Positions 1 to 9,245 of a stretch of 49,131 bases of DNA are shown in pieces (the stretch's first letter is position 1; each line of letters starts with the position of its first letter). Position numbers and translations under genes: made by a program. Where the stretch lies: contig CAJFTO010000020.1 in NCBI GenBank assembly GCA_904419955.1, positions 1-49,131 of the forward strand, given 5' to 3'. The DNA is from Candidatus Roslinia caecavium (GTDB lineage: Bacteria > Bacillota > Clostridia > Monoglobales > Monoglobaceae). Under the pieces are notes generated by a model. It did no database searches, was not told where the DNA came from, and saw nothing but the letters and a program-made list of their open reading frames with translations.

Positions 1-99
1 CTCCTGCTGTGTATCCAAAATATCCTCCGAAGCGGACGCGTATATGCATCCGCTTGTCAGGGTTGTTAATATTATCAGCAACGATATTATTTTTTTCAT
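1..99 (-). CDS. secreted protein, N-terminal fragment
   Basis: Only the first 33 codons are inside the window; the gene continues past position 1. They encode a basic start (MKKIIS), a hydrophobic stretch and an A-S-A type signal peptidase I site, followed by an acidic stretch, so this is the signal peptide of an exported protein. A good ribosome binding site (AGGAGG) lies a few bases before the ATG at 99. The start is only 17 bases after the stop codon of the giant subtilase upstream, so the two are probably co-transcribed. A Cys near the cleavage region lacks a proper lipobox. Function cannot be read from this fragment. Confidence 0.8.
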   Translation of the reverse strand, partial: MKKIISLLIILTTLTSGCIYASASEDILDTQQE

Positions 100-116
100 T
101 GTTTTTCCTCCTAACA

Positions 117-3100
117 TTAATCAATCGTTATAAGATAGTTTGGTTCGGCATAATTTATATTATCCGATGAATTTAACAAGTCTATAGCTTCGTCCGCTTC
201 GTCTATACTGCTGAAATTAAGATAATACGAACCGGTTAACTCTATTTTTGAGCTGAATTCAAACTCAAATCCGGCAAGCATATTCACAATATCGTCATAG
301 CTTACACCGTCTTTGGGATTTACGCATATTTTAGTAGTTTTCTGCTCGTCCGGAGTTTCGGCTTTTATTCGTGAAATCCTCGCCTTAACCTCTTCAGGCG
401 TTTCGCTCTCCGACAATTCCGCTGCGTTTGCTTCCGGTGTCCGCGGTTTGACCGTTAACGCCGTATATGCGTCTACTATACCGCCGCTTTGAACTTTATC
501 AGTCCAATTATCCAGCTTTCTTATATTGGAGTTTAAAATCCTTTCTTTAACTTCGGCAATAGATTCATTTGGATACTTTGACATAATCAGCGCGGCTATA
601 CCCGTAACCATAGGAGCTGCCATTGATGTTCCCGTCATATCACCATATTGGTTACCGGTGGGAAATGTGCTCCAAATAGTATTACCTGGCGCCGCGATAT
701 CAGTTGGACCTCCATAATTTGAATCAATATCTTTAATTCCATTGCTTGTTGCATTTGCTACAACTATCATATTATCCAGATCCAAAACAGAAGGATAGCT
801 ATTATAATTTGACAAGTCTGCCCCATTATTTCCTGCCGAAAAAACAAATAGCGTTTTATTAGCATTCGTTATAGCGTTTCGCATATCTTTTGCTTTATCT
901 TCTTTAATGTCAAAACTACAATTTACAAGTTTTAAACCTAGATTATTTACCTCGTTAATTGCTGTTACAGCTTTTTCGCTATCTATTTTATGAGAATCAG
1001 TGCCAATCGTAAATAATGTTAACTTTGCTTCCGGTGCCACACCTATAACGCCGATACCATTTTGCGGAGCCGCTATGATACCCGCTACATGTGTTCCATG
1101 TCCCTTATTTTGAGCATCATCATTAGTAAAGATCTTACTATTGCTAAAATCTATATTGGCTGATAAATCCTCGTGCGTCATATCAAAACCGCTGTCAATG
1201 ACTCCCACGTTTACGCCTTCACCTTTCGAAATCTCCCATGCCGGCAAAATATTGATATCCGGGCCGGTTCCGGCGGTGTTCATAAGCCCCCACTGCCGCG
1301 TAAACAGAGGATCGGATGGAAGCTCGTATTTTTCGACTCTTATACTATAGTCCATATTTGGATCTTCTTTACCTGTCACAGCGATATAGTATGTTTTATT
1401 AGCCCGCAACGTATATGCTAATTTGAAGTCATATTCTTCAGACATTTCAACGGTTGAGTTGATCATTTCAAATATGTTTACGTAATTGCCGACAGGCGCA
1501 TATAAATTACCCATTAGCTTATCGTTATCAGGCGAATATATTTTATAGCTGCCCGTCGAGCTTGGAGTAAATCTGTAATATACGATCTCGCCATTGTTGA
1601 TTTTACCATCAACAGTTTTGTTGACAGACAACGACGTAGCCTTGTCTCTGATATCCTCAGGCAATTCGTCCGGCATTGCTTCGGAAACCGTAACCGTATA
1701 TTTAGGATTGCTTTTCAAACGGTCGTAATATCCGTCTGGACAATAAACGCCGATATAGTATTTTTTAGAAGCGTCCATATTCCAAATAAGGCCTTTGCCA
1801 TACGTCAGGACCTCGTTGTCCGCATACAACGCAACGTAAGGGTTTCCTTCCAAAGAAATTCTTTTTACGCCGCTTTCCTCCGGCTGATAACTAACCCAAT
1901 CTATATCGAGCTGATTATCAATAGCTCCTGAATTTGAGTTTCCCTGCATAGGAATAGTTATATCTACTTTGTCATCCAAAAATATGAAATCATTAGTACA
2001 CCATCCATATATAGTATCAGTATAATATGATAATTCGTTATAGTCGTTTGTCCTACATTCACTATTAGAGATTTTGGTAACAGTCATTTTATAATTAATT
2101 GGGCGTGCGTTTAAATTGAGCTGCTCAATTTCTTTACCAAAATTAATATATGCGTCGCCGTCGCGATTTGCAACCCAAGTAGCAAAAACTACCTGTTTAT
2201 TATCATTCTCGCTTGTATACTCAAAACTTTTGCATTTATATAACATTACGTTATATTCTATAGACGTTTTTCCATTGGGTTCCCTGAATATACTTGTATC
2301 ATGTATATTGTTGGTTATACTTAACAGAAAATCGTCGCTTTCTTCTTTTGAGCAGTCCAGTTCAACACAGACCGTTATTTTATCGCCTACCTTTACATCC
2401 CTTATAGGATAAACGTCTAAGTCAACATCGCTGTCGATACTCAAATTGCCAATTCCCTCCGTAGAAATAGTATGCGTTCCAATCTTGCTTGCAAAACTTT
2501 CAAACCTTTGACTTTTTTCTAAATCATTGGTATTGATATAATCGTCGTTGGTTGTATATATTGCTCCGACCTCAAATTCAAGCTGATTTGGTTCGTATAT
2601 ATCAGGGTCAGATGTAAAGCAGGTCATATTTGCATCCGGATTATTGCCATCTAAAGTATCAGTCAATACGTTAAAAATTCCATTATTATAGGATCTGTTA
2701 ACTATATTAGAGATATAATTTTTTTCATAATCCATATATATCCCATAACTATGTCCCCAACCGTCATATTGATCTTGCGTATCACTTATAATATAAGGAT
2801 ACGCTATGCTTTCAGACGTGTTGTTGGTAACGACTGCTGTCAGTTTTTTATTACTTGGAACCGAAATATAATTTTTTGATCCTCGTTTCACTGGCTCGTT
2901 ATTTATATAAAATCCTCTTCCAAACTGATCAAATTCCGGATCGGACGCAAGCTCAACCGAATCGTCAGAATCGTCAATATCCTCAGGCTCTTCATAATAT
3001 CTATCATTAGATATAATCTCTATATCTCTTGAATTAGCGTATACGCGATCCGGTAAATCAGGAATCTCGCTATCGTTTTTATCACACTGGATATGCACAT

Positions 3101-6100
3101 TAAAATCAATACTTTTAATAATAGAACTAATACTGCCCAAATCGACATCTGTATATTCTCCAACATTTGGTATATTATATATTAATTCAGCAGTTAAGAT
3201 TACATCTGCGTCTCCTTCGTATGATTTCGGACGATATACCTTGCCTGAATCTTCAAGAAAGTATTTATCCTTTGAAGTCCATTTTATTTCTGAACCCTCG
3301 GGGCCCGATGTTGGCAACGGGACATCTCCAGAAACATTAGAATACTGTTTCATATAGTCTACAAGCCAACTTGTATCATATACTAAATTTGTGTCCATAA
3401 ATTCAGCGGAATCGGAATAAGCTCCTAATCCTCCGGATTCATTTGAACCTACGGTATAAAGATTTCCCTCTTTATCAACCATTACGGTATATCCATTTGC
3501 TCCTGAAATGTGCATAATTTCCATTTGAGTTAATGAAGATATTTCCGTTGGCTCGCTTGTACTTCCTAAGCTTGATAACGCAAGCTGTCCTGTTTTACCG
3601 CTGCCCCAACCGCTGACCGAGTCGGTATGACTTATAGAAAAACTTTGATTATATCCGGCTTCTATATATTTTATATTCTGCAAAGAAGGTATTTTTACCG
3701 GCACGTTACTGTTTGTCTTGTTTCCTATGCCAAGCTGACATATCGAATTTTTCCCCCAAGAATATACGTTCCCTATACTTGTTAACGCAAGACAATACCC
3801 TAAACCGGTTTTTATATCAATTATACTTTCTCCATCTTCAAGCGCAATATCTAATTTAATCGGCGTAACGCTACTATTATTAGTTCCATTTCCAAGTTGT
3901 CCATACGAATTATCTCCCCACGTATACACTCCGTCTTTAGCTAACGCAATAGCAAAATCTTCCCCTGCGCTTACGCTAATAAAATCATTTTTTGTTGTAA
4001 TTTGAACAGGCGTATTCGTTTTATCCATGTCGTTTTGAGCAAGCTGTCCAACATCATTTTTACCAACACCCCAGAGAGTACCGTCGTTTTTCAAAAATAG
4101 ACTATACTCAGTTCCTGCAGCAATCTGTTTGACATCAGAAATGTTATTTAGCTTAGTAACTGTTCGCACTTTTCCATCAAGATCACCCATAGGGAAATTC
4201 GAATTGCTGCCCCAACCATACACATCTCCATTATAGTCTAATACAAGATTATGATTTTTTCCTCTGCTTACTTGAATAGGGTTGTTTATACCGTTAATTA
4301 CTGCTGGATATGATTTGACAGTCATTACATCAGTTCCGTCTGCATAATATCCTTCTCCCCAAGCAATAACTCGACCAATTTCATCAATAGCTAACGTTTG
4401 TTTTCTATACGAATCAATTTGCGTTATTTTATAATTATAATCTACTTTAATAGGAGTTGTCGAGTAACTCTGATTCGAAAATTCATTTGTTGTCATACGG
4501 CCAAATCGCCATAAATTTCCATTTGAATCAAATGCTACGCTATACTTTTTACCTATTGAAACATCAGTAATATTGTTTATGCCAGAAATTTTTTGGTAGT
4601 CAGTATTTGTAAAATTATTATCTCCAACCATATAAAGACCAGAACTGACAAATGCCGTGCTATTAGCTCCAGCGGCAACATTACTTGCCGTTAAATTAGT
4701 GTTATACGGATGAGCTACGCTATTAGCAGTAACGGTACTTCCAAGTTGGCCAAATTCATTGCTGCCCCATACATACATTTTACCATTGCAATCTAATGCG
4801 ACCGTATGATTTGCTCCACAAGAAACTTGAATCGGTTTATCTATTTCTGATGGATAACCAATCTGATTATGATCATTTTTACCAATTCCGTGAAGAGTTT
4901 TTCCTCCGTCATTGAAAAAAGTATGGTAATCTCCTGCTTCAATCAATGATGAATAGGATGCAATTTTATATGGAGATGTAATAACTGTATCAACAGAATC
5001 TCCTATCTGACAATATGAGTTATCGCCCCATCCATAAACATCGCCGTTTGTTTTTAAAACAATAGTATGTTCATATCCTGCAGAAACGTCGTTTACATCG
5101 CTCATAATTTGAATAGGAGTGTTTTGATCATTTAAATTACCGTTGCCAAGTTGAGCTTTATCATTTCTTCCCCATCCATATAATACATTATCTTCTGTCA
5201 AAGCAAATGTTGTATTTCCTCTCGTTTCAACTTTAACTATCCTTTTATCTCCCCAAGGAGCTTCTGAAGCAATAAACTCATAATATGAAAAGTTATCCCC
5301 AGTTCCCAACTGACCATATGTGTTGTCGCCATATGTATATACTATACCGTCTTTTAAACATACAATATGACTTTCTCCAACAGAAACATTTTTATTATTA
5401 TTATCTACATATGTATCAAAATTAAATAGTTTTACTGTTTCAATGTATGATGACTTATTATTATCCTGTATATAATTTTTTACAAAATATAGAGAGTTAT
5501 TGCCAGAGCATACAGGATGATATTTACTTAGATCGAGTTTGAAGTTTCCATAAATATTTTCATTTACATAGACCCATTCATCTGTATCAGGAATATATAA
5601 TAATGGGGTATCTTCTGTAGTAAATGGATGATCTTCATCATCTCCCAAAAACCACGATGAACCTCCCTGATAATATAAGCATCCTGAAACATTAACAAAG
5701 ATGCCGCCCATGCTCCCTGTATCATCCAAATTTTGACATGGTCTCTCCTGACCTATATACCATGTGTTTGTTAAAGTGTCATATATCCTTAAGATACTAG
5801 ATGAGTTAGATGCAATATAGCCGGAAGTTCCCACTAAGTATATTTTTGTACCATATGCAGCTGAAACAGCTCCAGATATATTATTATCTTGACTATTTAA
5901 CCATTGCCAAGAATTACTTGCAATATCATATGCATAAAATATTTGGCCGGATGACGCATGCGGAGTTGTTGAAAGCGGATTGCCTGATGTAACGCCGCCA
6001 GCAGCATAAATTTTTCCGTTTATAACATGAGCATTAAAATAAGCGCCCGAAGACGGCATTGATGCCAATTTAGTCCATGAACATGTTGTTGTATCAAATA

Positions 6101-7067
6101 CATGCACGCTGTTGCTCATGACGCCATCGCCTGTATACCCAATAACTCCACCTATTATATATATTTTATTATCAGATACAGCTATTCCAGCATAAGTTCT
6201 CCATTCTGGTAATGGCTCTGCCGTTGACCATTCAGATGTTGAAAGAGAATAAATGTATGTATTATCCTCATCAAAACAATACACATTATTATTACATATC
6301 GCTACCGGCGAACTTTCATCAATTGAATCGTTATCTAAATAAGGCGATTTAACTTTTATTAAACCGTCTTCGTTATAATTAAAACTATCAAGATATTTAT
6401 GGGCTTCATCTGATAATTCATCACTTTCTGTAGAAAGTGACATAGGTTCAACAAGATTTTCACTTGGATTTAATATTAAATTGAATTCATATGTATCAAA
6501 ATTATCATTTGGCACACTAATGGCAGTCTTTTTTGATGAATAACCTGGCGCTATACCGCTAATAACATCAATGCCGCAATTGATATTATCGAAAACTACT
6601 AATCCGTCTTCATTAGTGATAGCTTCATTGTTACCAATACTAATTTTTGCTCCGGGAATTTTTTCTCCCGTAGGAGTTGTAACATAAATTTGGACATTTC
6701 GCATTTCTCCTTCTTCGATAATAGTTTCATCGCTTTCCAAATATATTGAGTTATCTTCTTTAATATCTATTCCTTCTTCATTTTCTAACAGACTCTCTGC
6801 GCTTGGAGCAGGAGATTCTTCCGCTTCTACTACAGTAGTATCGTCCTCCGATCTGTTTTCTTGTAACGCATCAATAGTCGGTAACGGCTGAGCAGTATAC
6901 TCGGATTGCTGTATATCTTCAATTTGTTCCACACTCTGCGTCTCAGCTTGTTCCTGCGGCATTGTATCCGTCTCGCTCGCGTTCTCGGCGAACGACGTCT
7001 GAAATCCGATCATATTAAACAAAAATATCATAACCAAAGCTACGCTTGTTCCCTTGATAACTTTCAT
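117..7067 (-). CDS. giant secreted subtilase (peptidase S8) with Kelch, RCC1-repeat and Ig-like domains
   Basis: 2316 residues counted from the ATG at 7067, chosen because GGGGGAAAAT precedes it and a signal peptide follows; an in-frame start 22 codons earlier has no such support. Visible order: signal peptide (1-30), acidic low-complexity linker, carboxypeptidase-regulatory/CNA-B-like beta domain (about 121-205), Kelch-like repeats (about 250-545), 14 RCC1-like repeats (about 557-1225), bacterial Ig-like domain (about 1231-1325), PPC-like beta domain (about 1800-1905), S8 catalytic domain (about 1915-2190) and a C-terminal segment resembling a subtilase prodomain (about 2240-2316). The catalytic triad is intact: D1958 (VIDSG), H1990 (HGTHVAG), S2148 (GTSMAAP), with spacing like subtilisin, and an oxyanion Asn in SAGNNG. 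It should be an active extracellular or surface serine protease. The propellers may bind substrate or surface partners; the target is unknown. No sortase signal or S-layer-homology domain is seen. Confidence 0.9.
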   Translation of the reverse strand: MKVIKGTSVALVMIFLFNMIGFQTSFAENASETDTMPQEQAETQSVEQIEDIQQSEYTAQPLPTIDALQENRSEDDTTVVEAEESPAPSAESLLENEEGIDIKEDNSIYLESDETIIEEGEMRNVQIYVTTPTGEKIPGAKISIGNNEAITNEDGLVVFDNINCGIDVISGIAPGYSSKKTAISVPNDNFDTYEFNLILNPSENLVEPMSLSTESDELSDEAHKYLDSFNYNEDGLIKVKSPYLDNDSIDESSPVAICNNNVYCFDEDNTYIYSLSTSEWSTAEPLPEWRTYAGIAVSDNKIYIIGGVIGYTGDGVMSNSVHVFDTTTCSWTKLASMPSSGAYFNAHVINGKIYAAGGVTSGNPLSTTPHASSGQIFYAYDIASNSWQWLNSQDNNISGAVSAAYGTKIYLVGTSGYIASNSSSILRIYDTLTNTWYIGQERPCQNLDDTGSMGGIFVNVSGCLYYQGGSSWFLGDDEDHPFTTEDTPLLYIPDTDEWVYVNENIYGNFKLDLSKYHPVCSGNNSLYFVKNYIQDNNKSSYIETVKLFNFDTYVDNNNKNVSVGESHIVCLKDGIVYTYGDNTYGQLGTGDNFSYYEFIASEAPWGDKRIVKVETRGNTTFALTEDNVLYGWGRNDKAQLGNGNLNDQNTPIQIMSDVNDVSAGYEHTIVLKTNGDVYGWGDNSYCQIGDSVDTVITSPYKIASYSSLIEAGDYHTFFNDGGKTLHGIGKNDHNQIGYPSEIDKPIQVSCGANHTVALDCNGKMYVWGSNEFGQLGSTVTANSVAHPYNTNLTASNVAAGANSTAFVSSGLYMVGDNNFTNTDYQKISGINNITDVSIGKKYSVAFDSNGNLWRFGRMTTNEFSNQSYSTTPIKVDYNYKITQIDSYRKQTLAIDEIGRVIAWGEGYYADGTDVMTVKSYPAVINGINNPIQVSRGKNHNLVLDYNGDVYGWGSNSNFPMGDLDGKVRTVTKLNNISDVKQIAAGTEYSLFLKNDGTLWGVGKNDVGQLAQNDMDKTNTPVQITTKNDFISVSAGEDFAIALAKDGVYTWGDNSYGQLGNGTNNSSVTPIKLDIALEDGESIIDIKTGLGYCLALTSIGNVYSWGKNSICQLGIGNKTNSNVPVKIPSLQNIKYIEAGYNQSFSISHTDSVSGWGSGKTGQLALSSLGSTSEPTEISSLTQMEIMHISGANGYTVMVDKEGNLYTVGSNESGGLGAYSDSAEFMDTNLVYDTSWLVDYMKQYSNVSGDVPLPTSGPEGSEIKWTSKDKYFLEDSGKVYRPKSYEGDADVILTAELIYNIPNVGEYTDVDLGSISSIIKSIDFNVHIQCDKNDSEIPDLPDRVYANSRDIEIISNDRYYEEPEDIDDSDDSVELASDPEFDQFGRGFYINNEPVKRGSKNYISVPSNKKLTAVVTNNTSESIAYPYIISDTQDQYDGWGHSYGIYMDYEKNYISNIVNRSYNNGIFNVLTDTLDGNNPDANMTCFTSDPDIYEPNQLEFEVGAIYTTNDDYINTNDLEKSQRFESFASKIGTHTISTEGIGNLSIDSDVDLDVYPIRDVKVGDKITVCVELDCSKEESDDFLLSITNNIHDTSIFREPNGKTSIEYNVMLYKCKSFEYTSENDNKQVVFATWVANRDGDAYINFGKEIEQLNLNARPINYKMTVTKISNSECRTNDYNELSYYTDTIYGWCTNDFIFLDDKVDITIPMQGNSNSGAIDNQLDIDWVSYQPEESGVKRISLEGNPYVALYADNEVLTYGKGLIWNMDASKKYYIGVYCPDGYYDRLKSNPKYTVTVSEAMPDELPEDIRDKATSLSVNKTVDGKINNGEIVYYRFTPSSTGSYKIYSPDNDKLMGNLYAPVGNYVNIFEMINSTVEMSEEYDFKLAYTLRANKTYYIAVTGKEDPNMDYSIRVEKYELPSDPLFTRQWGLMNTAGTGPDINILPAWEISKGEGVNVGVIDSGFDMTHEDLSANIDFSNSKIFTNDDAQNKGHGTHVAGIIAAPQNGIGVIGVAPEAKLTLFTIGTDSHKIDSEKAVTAINEVNNLGLKLVNCSFDIKEDKAKDMRNAITNANKTLFVFSAGNNGADLSNYNSYPSVLDLDNMIVVANATSNGIKDIDSNYGGPTDIAAPGNTIWSTFPTGNQYGDMTGTSMAAPMVTGIAALIMSKYPNESIAEVKERILNSNIRKLDNWTDKVQSGGIVDAYTALTVKPRTPEANAAELSESETPEEVKARISRIKAETPDEQKTTKICVNPKDGVSYDDIVNMLAGFEFEFSSKIELTGSYYLNFSSIDEADEAIDLLNSSDNINYAEPNYLITID

Positions 7068-7116
7068 ATTATTTTCCCCCTTAAATAATTGTAATATAAA
7101 TTTAGAAAGCAGAAAT

Positions 7117-7164
7117 GACACGTCAAAAAACATTCAAATAAAACTGTATATTCATTAACGTGTC
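7117..7164 (-). repeat. inverted repeat in subtilase mRNA leader
   Basis: GACACGT and ACGTGTC arms, 7 bp, perfect, separated by about 34 AT-rich bases, lying 50-100 bases before the subtilase start codon. It could form a stem in the transcript; no T-tract follows, so it is not an obvious terminator. Confidence 0.4.
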
Positions 7165-7289
7165 TTTAAACACAGAATTTTAACTCACCGCGCTTGCACA
7201 TCAAAATCGCCCCAATTCACCCAACAAAATCAAAACTTTCCAGTACTATTTTATGAATAATATCGATAATCTTTTCTAAGTATAATCAA

Positions 7290-7318
7290 ATTATAACAAA
7301 ACTGCACAGCGCAGTCAA
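7290..7318 (-). promoter_or_regulatory. sigma-A-type promoter of the subtilase gene
   Basis: Reading the minus strand: TTGACT, 17-base spacer, TATAAT. This is one mismatch from consensus, with start of transcription expected near 7283, about 215 bases before the start codon. Confidence 0.75.
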
Positions 7319-7423
7319 GATATTTTTGAGAAATTTTATAATTTATTCCCAAATACGACTATATTTAGTTTTGGGATTTTCTGATCTTAAAAGCAAAACT
7401 TCGGAAATTAACTGAGACAAAAG

Positions 7424-7472
7424 AAAAAAGCGGACATTTTATTCGCAATAACTTTCCCGTATCCGCTTTTAA
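7424..7472 (-). terminator. terminator after trmD
   Basis: On the minus strand AAAAGCGGA pairs with TCCGCTTTT across a 27-base loop and is followed by more T residues. It closes the ylxM-to-trmD operon. Confidence 0.7.
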
Positions 7473-7498
7473 AACAAAATATTGAATTTTAATATAAA

Positions 7499-8251
7499 CT
7501 AAGTCCTATCCGAGCCGGATTTTTCTTGTTTCAGCCGCTCGACAAACTCTCTCTCCTCGGCGCTCAATTTGGCTTTTGCAAGCATACCGCGGCGTTTGTT
7601 AAACGTATTTATAATAGAAGTCTTTCTTTTCCATGCCAATATATTCTTATGATGTCCACTAAGCAACACGTCGGGAACGCGCCTGTCATGCCAGACCTCA
7701 GGGCGGGTATATTGAGGGTATTCAAGCAGACCGTTATAGTGCGACTCGTCCGAGAACGCCTCTTCAGATTTCAAAACGCCGGGTATCAGCCTCGCGGTCG
7801 CGTCCACTACCGCTATGGCCGCCGTCTCGCCGCCGGTCAATACAAAATCGCCGAGCGAGATCTCGTCGTCTATTATCTCGTCAATGACTCTCTGGTCTAC
7901 TCCTTCGTAATGTCCGCACAGGATCACGATATGCTCCTTCTTGGCAAACCTCTTAGCCGTCGACTGTCTGAACTGCTTTCCCTGCGGAGACATATATATG
8001 GTATACGGCTTATAGCCGAGACCGTCCGCTACGCTCATATATGCGTCGAAGATGGGCTGCGCCTGCATCACCATCCCCTGTCCGCCGCCGTATGGATAGT
8101 CGTCCACCTTTCTGTGTTTGTTCTTGGAAAAATTCCTGATCTGTATATAATTTATCTCCACAAGCCCTTTATTCTTAGCTCTGCCTATTATGCTGTTATC
8201 CAGCGTCGCCTCGAACATCTCCGGAAACAGCGTCAAAATATCAAACCTCAT
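7499..8251 (-). CDS. trmD: tRNA (guanine-37-N1)-methyltransferase TrmD
   Basis: 250 residues, the usual TrmD length. It methylates G37 of tRNAs reading CNN codons with S-adenosylmethionine, preventing +1 frameshifting. Signature segments of the trefoil-knot SAM site are present: YPYGGGQGMVMQ near residue 50, LCGHYEGVDQR near 110 and DEISLGDFVLTGGE near 130. The ATG at 8251 follows GAGGGGTTAGG. It is the last gene of the ffh-rpsP-khpA-rimM-trmD series and lies 33 bases after rimM. In most Firmicutes rplS follows; here a terminator and an unrelated subtilase gene follow instead. Confidence 0.97.
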   Translation of the reverse strand: MRFDILTLFPEMFEATLDNSIIGRAKNKGLVEINYIQIRNFSKNKHRKVDDYPYGGGQGMVMQAQPIFDAYMSVADGLGYKPYTIYMSPQGKQFRQSTAKRFAKKEHIVILCGHYEGVDQRVIDEIIDDEISLGDFVLTGGETAAIAVVDATARLIPGVLKSEEAFSDESHYNGLLEYPQYTRPEVWHDRRVPDVLLSGHHKNILAWKRKTSIINTFNKRRGMLAKAKLSAEEREFVERLKQEKSGSDRT

Positions 8252-8284
8252 CCTAACCCCTCTTTCGCCGTGCGCGGCGCGACA

Positions 8285-8788
8285 CTAATCGATAAGACCT
8301 TTCATTAATTCTACCAGCACGTATCCCTCGTCGATATCCACCTTTTTTACCACGCTGTCTATCACGGGGATCAGTATCTGCTTCCCGTTAAAAGTCTCCC
8401 TCAAAACGTAGACGTCGTTGCTCCCGGTCTTGATTATATCGTCTATTACGCCAAGGACGGTCTCGTCCGAGGTTTTGACCGGCAGTCCGAGTATGTCCAC
8501 CATATAATATGTCCCTTCCGGAAGCTCGCCGAGCGCTTCGCGTTCGATAGTAACTATTTTATTTCTGAAGAGTTCAGCCCGGTTTATATCGTCGATCCCC
8601 TCGAGCTTGACGATCTCGCAGTTTTTGTGGAATCTGGATTTCTCGATATAATATTTTTCATTGCCTATATAGATATATTCAAGCTCGTCGAATATGGCCG
8701 GATCGTCGCACCACGGCTGTATTTTTACTTCGCCTCTGATCCCGTGAGTATTTACGATCTTTCCGAGTTCAAGAAATTCGTTTCTCAT
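8285..8788 (-). CDS. rimM: 16S rRNA processing protein RimM
   Basis: 167 residues from the ATG at 8788, chosen because AGGAGG sits four bases before it and because the family motif GKIVNTHGIRGEVK starts at residue 8; a longer frame upstream lacks support. RimM binds ribosomal protein uS19 and helps maturation of the 30S head. The N-terminal RimM beta-barrel and the C-terminal PRC-barrel (around YYMVDILGLPV onwards) are both recognisable. It sits just before trmD, as is typical. Confidence 0.95.
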   Translation of the reverse strand: MRNEFLELGKIVNTHGIRGEVKIQPWCDDPAIFDELEYIYIGNEKYYIEKSRFHKNCEIVKLEGIDDINRAELFRNKIVTIEREALGELPEGTYYMVDILGLPVKTSDETVLGVIDDIIKTGSNDVYVLRETFNGKQILIPVIDSVVKKVDIDEGYVLVELMKGLID

Positions 8789-8929
8789 AAAACCTCCTGT
8801 ATTATCATGGGTCTTCTTGCAATTCAATCCGCCTAAATCATTTTAGCGCGCGGCTGAGTAAGGTTTTCAATATGAATCCATATCCGCTTTATTATAACGC
8901 GCAGCTTGATTTACGCCGATAATACACAA

Positions 8930-8951
8930 GGGATACGGAAACCCGTATCCC
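8930..8951 (-). terminator. strong hairpin between khpA and rimM
   Basis: GGGATACGG and CCGTATCCC form a perfect 9-bp stem with a 4-base loop, 17 bases after the khpA stop on the coding strand. The following TTGTGTATTAT is only weakly T-rich, so it could be a leaky terminator or an mRNA-stabilising or processing stem that lowers rimM-trmD output relative to the ribosomal protein. Confidence 0.5.
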
Positions 8952-8967
8952 TATTTAAGCATTAACA

Positions 8968-9195
8968 TTAGATAATATCAACTACAACTTTTTTATTGCT
9001 GCGGCTTGCAGAGGCTTTCATAACCGTTCTTATAGCTCTGGCGATCCTGCCCTGCTTTCCGATTATCTTGCCCATATCTTCATCCGCCACATGCAGCTGA
9101 AACACGGTCAGGTTTTCTTTTTCCACGACGTTTACTTCAACCGCATCAGGATTTTTAACTAATGACTTTGCAATAAACTCCAATAACTCTTTCAT
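8968..9195 (-). CDS. khpA: KH-domain RNA-binding protein KhpA (YlqC)
   Basis: 75 residues from ATG 9195, which is preceded by GGAGGAG; the longer frame to 9213 is not needed. It is a single KH domain with the G-x-x-G loop seen in GKQGRIARAIR, ending KKVVVDII. In Gram-positive bacteria KhpA acts with KhpB as an RNA chaperone affecting cell size and division. Its position between rpsP and rimM is the conserved one. Confidence 0.95.
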   Translation of the reverse strand: MKELLEFIAKSLVKNPDAVEVNVVEKENLTVFQLHVADEDMGKIIGKQGRIARAIRTVMKASASRSNKKVVVDII

Positions 9196-9245
9196 TAATG
9201 CTCCTCCAGTCAAACGTCCGCGTCAAACTTTGCGAACGTATAAAA

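Larger units (their letters stand above)
7068..7498. other. intergenic: subtilase leader and promoter, trmD terminator
   Basis: No gene. On the minus strand it holds the promoter of the subtilase gene (7290-7318), a leader of about 215 bases with a 7-bp inverted repeat, and, next to trmD, that operon's terminator. I compared the leader by eye with common riboswitch cores and recognised none. Confidence 0.7.

Noticed and set aside
3430..5400. CRISPR-like or tandem DNA repeats in the RCC1 region
   Set aside because: Repetition is at protein level only; the DNA units are diverged and in frame, with no identical repeats or spacers.
7068..7283. Riboswitch in the subtilase leader
   Set aside because: The leader is long, but I could not find the core of a cyclic-di-GMP, glycine, SAM, lysine or TPP riboswitch by eye.
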